From the NCBI GenBank assembly GCA_965200835.1, contig OZ241390.1, positions 1,922,001 through 1,986,000 on the forward strand: a stretch of DNA of 64,000 bases, written 5' to 3'. Positions within the stretch are counted from its first letter, which is position 1, and each line of letters starts with the position of its first letter. Both the position numbers and the translations under genes were made by a program. The notes beneath the pieces are model-generated. The model was not told where the DNA came from. It worked only from the letters and a program-made list of their open reading frames with translations, and did no database searches. The stretch is from JAPPFW01 sp965200835 (lineage in GTDB: Bacteria > Actinomycetota > Acidimicrobiia > Spongiisociales > Spongiisociaceae). Below, piece by piece: positions 9,714 to 16,111 of the stretch.

Positions 9714-9860
9714 TGTCCGCCACGCGGCCGCTGCGCTGTCGGTCGGCGTGCCTCATGCGGGGGGGGGGCTCGCAGAGTCGAGGAAGCATCGGGACCGCAC
9801 CGCCTCGGTCACGACTGCCTCACTAGCCACGGCGTGCCTCACGGCTACCTCGCTCGTCAT
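9541..9860 (-). other. N-terminal leader and signal-peptide segment of the giant FN3 gene
   Basis: The best start is ATG at 9858-9860, with GGAGG (9866-9870) five bases upstream. From there the frame is open for about 34 codons, crosses a run of ten C, and then stops at TGA. One extra C (or two fewer) would join it to the frame that encodes an Arg/Lys-rich region and a clear hydrophobic signal core, AALAVLALVALALLAEDA. That second frame is open from 9789 to 9541, with internal ATGs at 9787-9789 and 9754-9756 as weaker alternative starts without good ribosome sites. Removing one base at 9560-9563 links the signal to the FN3 frame with a plausible cleavage site A-L-A/Q. Confidence 0.55.
9759..9768. 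repeat. Homopolymer of ten G (ten C in the coding sense)
   Basis: Ten consecutive G on the plus strand lie about 34 codons after the best start of the giant FN3 gene. The tract sets which frame follows: C10 gives an immediate TGA, while C11 or C8 leads into the signal-peptide frame. Confidence 0.85.
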
Positions 9861-9959
9861 CGCTACCTCCGGGACTCTTCGAGCGATAGAAACGGGCCAC
9901 CCAGACCGCGGTTGAAGCCGCAGACGGCCAAACCCCTACTAAGCCTACCCATCCCAACC

Positions 9960-10289
9960 CTAACCCGGCAACCATTTGGTCAGGTCTTCGAGCGTGTAAC
10001 TTAAGGGCGCGGCTGGGAGATTGCGGCGGGTGTCGGTGGTCTCGCCGGCGATCCTGAGCTTCATGCGGTGCTGGGTGATCGCCTCGCCATGGTCATTCAC
10101 CGTCCAGCTCAACGTGATCGACTCGTTGCCCGCCACCAGAGCGAGAACGGGCACGTCCGGTATCCCCGTCTGGGCTTGGGAGGGCTCGGGAAGAGTCGAA
10201 GTGATCAGCGCAGCGAGCAACGCCAGGATTGCCGCTTGTCGAAGGCCTTTGCTCGCAGTGAGATGGCTCCACCTGTCCCCAACCCGCAT
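9960..10289 (-). pseudogene. 5' remnant of another secreted FN3 protein
   Basis: The 109-codon frame has a good start (MRVGDRW), a signal peptide with core AAILALLAALI and a P-S-Q-A-Q cleavage region, then one FN3 module beginning IPDVPVLALVAGN. The module closely resembles one in the giant protein (shared W-T-V-N-D, R-I-A-G-E-T-x-D-T-R-R-N-L). It stops at LEDLTKWLPG, before the final FN3 strands. A complete gene would carry many more modules, so this is a 5' stub left by deletion or recombination. It could still be made as a short secreted fragment. Confidence 0.6.
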
Positions 10290-10497
10290 GATGACTTCTT
10301 CTCCCCTTGGCTATTTGCCTTCCGATCCTGTAGGGGAGGGGGAGTCAACTCTCTGGCGCTGATTGGATGAGGCTACTTTGGGCAGCCAACGGCAATCAGC
10401 TCACGGCAACCGTGTCTGCGTGGTAGCTCCTATCCAGATCTGCAGGGGTCTTGGCACAACGCCGAAACGTTCCTCTGTATGGGTCACCGTCCGACTC

Positions 10498-10528
10498 GAG
10501 GGCCTCCCCATTACAAGGGGAGGCCCTC
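10498..10528. terminator. Perfect 12-bp hairpin downstream of the SLH remnant
   Basis: GAGGGCCTCCCC and its exact complement flank a 7-base loop. It lies about 35 bases beyond the stop of the minus-strand SLH remnant. There is no run of T on either side, so it may be a factor-assisted terminator or an RNA-stabilising stem. Confidence 0.5.
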
Positions 10529-10562
10529 ATATCCTTCGTTCATACCCTCCGCGAGATGCCGG

Positions 10563-10845
10563 TCAGGAGGCCAGTTCTAGGGCGGTTGCTAGGAAGGTGG
10601 CCATCTGTGCCCGGGTTACCGGCTCATCGGGGCGGAAGGTTCCGTCCGGGTAGCCGCTGGTGACAACGCCGGCTACCAGTCCAGCGATGGCCGTGGCATG
10701 GGTGTGGTCGGCGGTTATGTCGCTGAACGGCAACAGGACGGGGTTCGCCGGGTTCAGGCGTTCTATAGCAGCCACCAAGAAAGTCGCCATCTGTCCCCGG
10801 GTGACCGGCTCATCAGGCCGGAACGTCCCATCTTCACGCTGACGG
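10563..10845 (-). pseudogene. 3' remnant of an SLH-anchored surface protein
   Basis: The open frame extends to 10916, but only about 94 codons look real. They hold the second half of one SLH motif (FRPDEPVTRGQMATFLVAA) and a complete second one (SGYPDGTFRPDEPVTRAQMA), ending in E-L-A-S and stop. The residues upstream of about 10845 (MLASRHGPNRLPPP...) do not resemble SLH, so the 5' part of the gene is lost. The last ~45 bases are close in DNA sequence to the SLH tail at 940-1000, showing common origin or gene conversion. SLH domains bind cell-wall polymers. Confidence 0.65.
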
Positions 10846-10916
10846 CGGGACCGGAAGACATCGCCGTTGAGGCAAGGTGGTGGTAGTCGATTCGGCCCGT
10901 GTCTGCTGGCTAACAC

Positions 10917-11229
10917 ACGACTATCATCACCAGGGTGTCACGTGATGACTAAGAGATGCACAGCGCTGCCCGCCGACTACGAGACTGCCACATCCGAACA
11001 GGTCGTCAAATCCCTGGGCCGTTTCCGACGGGGATTACTTACAATCGTAACCATACCAGCTGTTTGTGTCACTCTTGTTCAGAGTTACGCCGTTTCATAA
11101 GGCGTATTCGGGGATTTTTGGTAGGGCTCTTTCATGATGTTCTCTGGCGTGTCTGGAATAGGATCAGGCATGGCGTTCTAAATTGGACGGCCCAGCGGCC
11201 TTTTTGTGGCTATTTTCCTTTATCAGCTT
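10917..11229. other. Gap with no supported gene, AT-richer than its surroundings
   Basis: Open frames exist on the plus strand, for example one of 57 codons from an ATG near 10944, but they lack a ribosome site and any recognisable motif. The stretch marks the left side of an AT-richer island that runs to about 12,400. No repeat ends or tRNA were seen. Confidence 0.4.
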
Positions 11230-11825
11230 TCATGTGGGCAGCTTTTTGCTTCCGGCAACTGACGGTTCGGTACACCATTGCCGCCGTAGCACAGCTAACG
11301 GTTCTAAGATACTCGTCGGATAGCCCAACACGTCACTTAGCATATCGCTGTCTAACTGTTGTCTAGTTTCGTCTTTAGAAGCTAGATATGCAGTTTTGAA
11401 CGTTTCATCACGATATAGATCGAACAGTGCGCCTGCTTCCTGGATTTGATCGGATGTCATAGCACGAAGGTCTATCACTGGTATCTTACCCATAGTAGTA
11501 ATCGTCAGATTAGCCCTACCCGGTGCTTGTTGACAACCCGAGACCCACCATCTGCTTATCAGTCCGAGCGTAGTGTTCAGCCAAACTGCCAACGTCTTTT
11601 CCCATAGCAGCCGTTCTTCTTCATCTTCGGTGATGGGTTGGAAGGATGGCCACTGACTTCCGCCGATAGTGGGTTTAGGTGTAAGACATTAAGGTCAGGA
11701 ATGTCAGCAGTGTCGGACAGTTGACCTGCAGTTTCTACTGTTATATTTGCGGTTGGGTAGTGGTTGGAAAGCTGGGTTGAGAAAACTGTGTTGAACGCCT
11801 TTTTATCACGACGCATATCGGTCAT
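11230..11825 (-). pseudogene. 3' remnant of a probable DNA methyltransferase / restriction enzyme gene
   Basis: Two overlapping frames form one broken gene. The upstream frame (11577-11825) gives TVFSTQLSNHYPTANI and an Ala/Thr-rich part. The downstream frame (11230 to about 11700) gives WPSFQP, EERLLWEKTLAVWLN, TLGLISRWW, a G-R-A-N-L-T strand, KIPVIDLRAMTSDQI and LEPLAVLRRQWC. The N-S/N-T-x-L-G-L and I-P-V-x-D-x-R pattern resembles the C-terminal target-recognition end of N6-adenine methyltransferases or fused type II enzymes. One extra base between 11640 and 11700 would join the frames. The catalytic half (N-P-P-Y region) is absent, so no activity is expected. Function is inferred from weak resemblance only. 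Confidence 0.4.
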
Positions 11826-11899
11826 GATATACTATACAGATAGTTGATGTCAAGTGTCATTGCGTTCGGGCTGCCCTATAACCAGTCTGATCACGTCAA

Positions 11900-12184
11900 C
11901 TATGTTGCGTATCCGCGGGCACCTGCAGTCAAGTCAGTGTACCGTAGTCGTCTTCCTTCAAGACTACATATGATGGACTGCATCTGGTCGATGGTATCCA
12001 AAGGGCGGAAATTGTGACGACCAGTGAACTCATTCACATAACGCTGCAAATGTTTAGAACTCATACGATGATAAGTGCCATGATATCCACGCTTTAACAT
12101 CGACCAGAACGATTCAACCCCATGGTGTGTGTGACATATCCGGATGATTGGGGTTACGATCGTATCGACACACAATCCTGTCAA
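11900..12184 (-). mobile_element. IS1595-type (ISXO2-like) transposase, C-terminal remnant
   Basis: The 94-codon frame contains HGVESFWSMLKRGYHGTYH, then KHLQRYVNEFTGRHNFR, which is the C-terminal signature of IS1595-family DDE transposases. The Glu in V-E-S-F-W is the third catalytic acidic residue. The zinc-finger N-terminus and the first two Asp residues are missing, so the element is dead. Intact transposases are about 300 residues. It abuts a truncated surface-protein gene on one side and a methyltransferase remnant on the other, suggesting insertion followed by deletion. I could not identify terminal inverted repeats. Confidence 0.8.
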
Positions 12185-12201
12185 CCCAAGTATATAATCC
12201 C

Positions 12202-12393
12202 CTAAACGAAAGTAGTGGTTGCCAGCCCACCGTCGGTCTCATCCACAACCTCGTCGTAGAGTTGACGTTCGACAGTCATAGTCGTATCAAGGAGATCGAC
12301 ATAAGCATGGTTACTGTCCTCATGGGGGAGTGCGACAAGACCGAGACCACCGTATAGAACAACGATAACCGTGCCTAACAGAAGCTTGTGCTT
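12202..12393 (-). pseudogene. 5' remnant of a surface protein related to the gene at 16,112-17,790
   Basis: Sixty-three codons read KHKLLLGTVIVVLYGG (signal core), then H-A-Y-V-D-L-L-D-T-T-M-T-V and a T-T-T-F-V end before TAG. The protein starting at 17790 has the same order: a signal core, then H-E-Y-V-T-L-L-D-T-T-M-N-V and an F-S-Y-K-G module. A ribosome site (GGAGG) is present just upstream but no ATG, GTG or TTG follows in frame, so the start is also damaged. The IS1595 remnant begins 18 bases past the stop. Confidence 0.55.
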
Positions 12394-12599
12394 ATGCCTC
12401 CAGGGTGGAGGGGTGCGGCATCGCGCGATCGTCCCCCGTGCGGCTTCTCAGGTCCGACATCTGAACGAGTCCGAACTGCTTGATATGAAACCCGCCATCG
12501 GCTGGCGTTACCCACTATGAGCATTCGAGATGCTAGCGGCCCTAGGCTCCGGGCAGGCACGAACTACGAACCGACCCTGCCAGGGGAGCCGAGCGTTGG
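12394..12599. other. Non-coding gap at the right end of the remnant island
   Basis: About 200 bases separate the surface-gene remnant from the dehydrogenase stop. GC content returns to the chromosomal level here. An open frame on the minus strand has no ribosome site or motif and is not called. Confidence 0.4.
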
Positions 12600-13559
12600 T
12601 CATGTGTCGGAGTGTCTCGCCTCGAGTCGCTTGAGGACATCGTTCCAGACCTCGGGATTCACCAGATGAGGGGGCCGTTGCCCACCGAGCACCATCACCG
12701 CTTGGGTCACCGCCCCTTCGAACATGCGAGCCCTTGCCTCCCTGCTAGCGGAGGCGATATGGGGAGTTACCATTACGTTGGGGTGGTGGAGGAGAGGATG
12801 GTCGGGGGGCAGGGGCTCCGGGTCGGTCACGTCGAGCCCGGCGCCGAATAGCTGCCCGCCATCCAGGGCTGCCAGCAGGGCCTCCTGGTCGACCAGCCCT
12901 CCGCGGGCGGCATTGACGAAGATCGCCCCGGGCTTCATGGTCGCGAAAGCCTCCGAGTCGAACAACCGAGCGTTCTGGGCCGACATCGGAATATGAACGG
13001 ACAAGGCATCGCTACGGGCTAGCAGGCCGGGTAAGGTCCCCGCCCGCTCCACGTGCGGCGGGAACGCCTGGGCGGATAGGTAGGGGTCGTAGGCGATCAC
13101 CTCCATGCCGAGCGCCGCGCCGAAAGTGGCCATCCGGCGGGCAATCCTTCCGAAGCCCACCAGACCCAGCGTCTTGCCGTCCAGCTCGATCGCCTGGTGC
13201 GAACGGAAGTAGCCGCCAGTGGCGTTCCGCAGGCGGCTCATCGAAGGGACCACGCTCTTGGCGATGCCCAATAGCAGGGCGAGGGAATGTTCAGCGGTGG
13301 AAACGGTCGGTCCGTCGGGCACGTTGCAAACGGCAACTCCACGGCGTGCAGCCGCCCCGAAGTCGATCGTGTCGCACCCGATCCCGCTGCGGCAGACGGC
13401 TACCAGGTCGGGAGCTAGGTCGAATAGGTGGTCGTCGTAGGGGAGGCGGGCGGCGATGGCGGCCCGGGCGGTCTCGATGCCCTCATGGATGTTGCCGGAG
13501 TGGCCCCGGCCCAGGATCTCGACCGAGGCCGGAACCAGGGGCATGAGAGCAGGTAACAC
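12600..13559 (-). CDS. D-2-hydroxyacid dehydrogenase (phosphoglycerate dehydrogenase-like)
   Basis: NAD-dependent reduction of a 2-oxoacid to a D-2-hydroxyacid, or the reverse. From the GTG at 13559 the Rossmann motif G-F-G-R-I-A is at residues 135-140, catalytic Arg219 lies in NAARGGLVD, Glu248 in DVTDPEP and His267 in TPHIAS. All family residues are present and the length (319) is normal. The GTG has no ribosome site; the frame stays open upstream through IAEPIWFERP to a strong AAGGAGG (13596-13602), placing the start at an ATC (13587-13589) or ATT (13590-13592). It follows an MFS transporter on the same strand, so the pair may import and oxidise or reduce a small acid. Substrate unknown. 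Confidence 0.8.
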   Translation of the reverse strand: MLPALMPLVPASVEILGRGHSGNIHEGIETARAAIAARLPYDDHLFDLAPDLVAVCRSGIGCDTIDFGAAARRGVAVCNVPDGPTVSTAEHSLALLLGIAKSVVPSMSRLRNATGGYFRSHQAIELDGKTLGLVGFGRIARRMATFGAALGMEVIAYDPYLSAQAFPPHVERAGTLPGLLARSDALSVHIPMSAQNARLFDSEAFATMKPGAIFVNAARGGLVDQEALLAALDGGQLFGAGLDVTDPEPLPPDHPLLHHPNVMVTPHIASASREARARMFEGAVTQAVMVLGGQRPPHLVNPEVWNDVLKRLEARHSDT

Positions 13560-13662
13560 CGGGCGTTCGAACCAGATCGGCTCGGCGATAATCGACCTCC
13601 TTAGCGCTCGCTTGCCGGATGGTAGCGAGCGGACCGTAGGGGGGTGGCGGTGTGGCCGCTGC

Positions 13663-14835
13663 TCAGAAGATGGCCCGCCACTTGTTGCGGCGGATGATCA
13701 CCACCAGCGGGATCAGTGCCAGCACCCCAGCGGTGATCAGGAAGAGCACCCTCGGGCCCATGGCCCCGTATAGCGGGGCAGCCACAAAGGCACCTCCGGC
13801 CGCCATGGTCAGCCCATAGGCTTCGATAAGTCCCTGGGCTTCCGACGCCTGCCCGGGTGGCGCGACCTTGGCGACCGCCGCCTGGCCGGGCAGGGTCACG
13901 AACGCCCAGAGCGCGGAGTGGAGGGCGCCTACCACCAGCAGGGGGGGTATGCCGCCTACTAGTCCATAGGCTGCTACCAGCGGGAGCCCGAGAGTCGCAC
14001 CGGCCAGAGCGAGACCGATCGGGTTCACGCGGTCCGCCAGTCGACCGCCGACGGGGGTGAGCACCACCGTGGGCAGCGCGATGACCAGGAAACCGAAGCC
14101 TACGAGGACCGGTCCGGCGTCGAGGTCGGTCATGTAGCGCGCCCAGATGGCATCTATAACCCCGATGTAGATCCAGTTGGACGCCGCCAGCAGCAAGCCC
14201 GAGGCGAATCCGGGGATAGCCATCAGGCGGCGCCGGGACAGCCGGGAGCCGGTCGATCGCTGGTATTCGGCGGGTTTGATCATGGGCAGCAGGCAGAGCA
14301 CCACGATTGCCACTGCCGCCGGAACCGCAAAAGGGAGCGTCTCGTTGACCTCGTTCAGCAAACCCCCCAGCGGCGGGCCGAGCAGGATGCCGGAGATCAT
14401 GGCCACCAGCACTCGACTCAGGGCTCGTCCCTGGCGTCCCGGATTCCAGCTCATAATGATCCGTCGCGCCGCGCCGATCGAAGCACCTTCGGCGACTCCC
14501 ATCAGGGCTCTGGCAGCTACCCATTCCCAGAGGGCGGTAGCAAAGATCATCCACATCAGCGAAGCCACCAGCAGAGCGCAACCGGCCGCGATCAGGCGGA
14601 CTTCCCAGCCCCGGTCGGCCAGTGGGGCCAGCCAGAGGTTGCCGAACAGGGTCATGGCGAACGGGATGCCCGCCAGCAGCCCCAGCGACCAGGTCGGGAA
14701 CCCATGTCGGTCCTGGATCTCGGCCAGTAGGGAGAAGATCACCCCTATGCCGGTAGCCAGCACCGCTACATAGACGAGCAGTACGGCAGAACCGAGCCGA
14801 TGGGAGGAAGGGGACACTGCGAGGATGCTACCCAC
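13663..14835 (-). CDS. MFS transporter
   Basis: A 390-residue membrane protein with about twelve hydrophobic segments and the MFS loop pattern L-A-D-R-G between helices 2 and 3 (residues 71-75), repeated as R-L-A-D-R-V in the second half. The central cytoplasmic loop is short and basic (STGSRLSRRR). It is the first gene of a pair with the hydroxyacid dehydrogenase, 60-100 bases downstream. The ATG start gives a plausible cytoplasmic N-terminus. Members move small solutes by proton antiport or symport; a drug-efflux or organic-acid role cannot be separated from sequence alone. Confidence 0.8.
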   Translation of the reverse strand: MGSILAVSPSSHRLGSAVLLVYVAVLATGIGVIFSLLAEIQDRHGFPTWSLGLLAGIPFAMTLFGNLWLAPLADRGWEVRLIAAGCALLVASLMWMIFATALWEWVAARALMGVAEGASIGAARRIIMSWNPGRQGRALSRVLVAMISGILLGPPLGGLLNEVNETLPFAVPAAVAIVVLCLLPMIKPAEYQRSTGSRLSRRRLMAIPGFASGLLLAASNWIYIGVIDAIWARYMTDLDAGPVLVGFGFLVIALPTVVLTPVGGRLADRVNPIGLALAGATLGLPLVAAYGLVGGIPPLLVVGALHSALWAFVTLPGQAAVAKVAPPGQASEAQGLIEAYGLTMAAGGAFVAAPLYGAMGPRVLFLITAGVLALIPLVVIIRRNKWRAIF

Positions 14836-14861
14836 TACCTACCGGTAGCAATCCGGCGGAG

Positions 14862-15590
14862 TCAGGGGCACGGGCCGGGGTCGACCGCGGTGTCCGGGTC
14901 GACCGAGGCGAGGAAGGACTCCACCTCGGCCGCCGCGTTGGCGTAGGTCACGTCCTCCAGCCGGGCAGTGGCGTAGATCAGCCCGGTCATCTGGTCGTCG
15001 GCATTCAGGACCGGCCCGCCCGAGTAGCCGGGACCGGCCGCCGCTCGTACTCGCACGTTGGCGCGGCGGATCTCGTTCGGTTCGCCGTAAAGGTCACGCC
15101 CGGTGGCGGTGATCAGCTCGGCATCGGTGTAGTGAAGCTCGGTTCTCATCGCCTGCTGCCGGAGGCGGATCAGGCGCCCGCTCTCGGCCGGCACCGGATC
15201 GGCCAGCCCGAGGATCGGTCGCTGCCCGGTGGGTGCGGACAGCAGGGCCAGGTCACTCCGGGGATCGATCCCGACCACGGTGACCGGGTGCTGCTCCCGG
15301 TTCTCGAAGGTGGCGACCACCTCGCCTTCGGTGGATCCGACCACGTTGTGGGCCACCGTCAGCAGCCGGTCCTCCGCGATCACCACCGCACTTCCCACCA
15401 TGGTCCGCCCGCAGACATGGCCCCGCAGCTGGGCCACCGAATCGAACGGATCGACCGATCCGGCCGACGCTCCGCAAGCCAGCGCGACCATCACCAGCGC
15501 CGCGGCTACGAAGAGCTTGCTCGATACCCGACGAAACCTGGATCGGGAAATGGTACGAGCATCGGGCCGTGGTGGACCGGAGTCCTGCAC
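14862..15590 (-). CDS. Secreted trypsin-like serine protease
   Basis: The frame is open to 15758, but the GTG at 15588-15590 has an AGGAG ribosome site and gives 242 residues with a normal signal (SSKLFVAAALVMVALACG). The catalytic triad is visible: His in L-T-V-A-H-N-V, Asp in R-S-D-L-A-L-L, Ser in G-P-G-Y-S-G-G-P-V. A Cys in GHVCGRTM and one at the extreme C-terminus (GPCP) may form a disulfide. The signal end resembles a lipobox, so it may be membrane-anchored. It is a close paralogue of the protease at 25007. The start lies only 21 bases from the divergent DUF6941 start, so their promoters must overlap coding DNA. Confidence 0.8.
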   Translation of the reverse strand: MQDSGPPRPDARTISRSRFRRVSSKLFVAAALVMVALACGASAGSVDPFDSVAQLRGHVCGRTMVGSAVVIAEDRLLTVAHNVVGSTEGEVVATFENREQHPVTVVGIDPRSDLALLSAPTGQRPILGLADPVPAESGRLIRLRQQAMRTELHYTDAELITATGRDLYGEPNEIRRANVRVRAAAGPGYSGGPVLNADDQMTGLIYATARLEDVTYANAAAEVESFLASVDPDTAVDPGPCP

Positions 15591-15611
15591 CGATCTCCTA
15601 GAGTTCAGGGG

Positions 15612-16103
15612 GTGGACTCCCTGGAGACATCTCTCGATCCGACGCCGAGGGTGGAGTTCGCCATGGTGGCCGATGCGGTCCATGCGGTGGGCGGCAAGCT
15701 CTACGTGCTCGGCGGCGGTTGGGACATGCTGTGGGTGGGGTCCTTCCCGATCCGTCACCCCTCCCTCGGCATCGGGATCCGGATCCGGGTTCCCTGGTCA
15801 CATATCGACGAGTTCTCTCTGTCCGTGGATCTGGTCGACGAGGACGGCAAGAGCCTCTTCGGAGGAAAGCGGTTCACCCAGAAGATCAAGGTGACCCGCC
15901 GCCTGGGGCGTCCGGCCGGGAGCGACACCGGCATCACCAGGGCCTTCACCTTCAACAACCTGCTGTTCATCCGGCCGGGTGGATACGCATTCACCATCTT
16001 CGTGGAGTCGACCGAAGTGGCCCGCATCCGGTTCCGGGTAGAGAAAAGGCTGGGACGCCCCAGCCGCCAACCACCCGGTGAAGAGTCACCGGGCAGCGGC
16101 TGA
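15612..16103 (+). CDS. DUF6941 family protein
   Basis: The GTG start (VDSLETSLDP) gives 163 residues; an internal ATG at 15663 would cut off the E-F-A part that belongs to the domain. The core reads EFAMVADAVHAVGGKLYVLGG followed by G-W-D, the mark of the DUF6941 family found mainly in actinobacteria. It is predicted soluble and beta-rich (repeated V-x-L/I-x-I strands), with a basic C-terminus. The family's function is not known to me. It is divergent from the secreted protease and convergent with the FN3 gene, giving no operon clue. Confidence 0.7.
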   Translation: MDSLETSLDPTPRVEFAMVADAVHAVGGKLYVLGGGWDMLWVGSFPIRHPSLGIGIRIRVPWSHIDEFSLSVDLVDEDGKSLFGGKRFTQKIKVTRRLGRPAGSDTGITRAFTFNNLLFIRPGGYAFTIFVESTEVARIRFRVEKRLGRPSRQPPGEESPGSG

Positions 16104-16111
16104 GGCAAGCC

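Larger units (their letters stand above)
940..9860 (-). pseudogene. Giant FN3-repeat / SLH surface protein gene, disrupted
   Basis: One former gene of about 8.9 kb encodes roughly 2,900 residues: leader and signal peptide, about 25 fibronectin type III modules, a Calx-beta-like stretch, two beta-modules of unnamed type, a Pro/Gly-rich linker and a C-terminal SLH motif. The frame is broken at a C10 tract (9759-9768), a run of four (9560-9563), a run of six (9259-9264), a run of five (5585-5589), an amber codon (4566-4568) and near 1020. Protein similarity continues across every break, so these are lesions in one gene and not gene boundaries. SLH motifs normally anchor proteins to the cell wall; FN3 arrays act as spacers or adhesins. 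Whether the lesions are real, switchable or sequence error cannot be decided here. Confidence 0.8.

Noticed and set aside
11000..11366. Plus-strand frame of 136 codons in the AT-richer island
   Set aside because: Overlaps the methyltransferase remnant in antisense and has no start context or motif.
12375..12560. 61-codon minus-strand frame before the surface-gene remnant
   Set aside because: No ribosome site and unrelated composition; likely chance.
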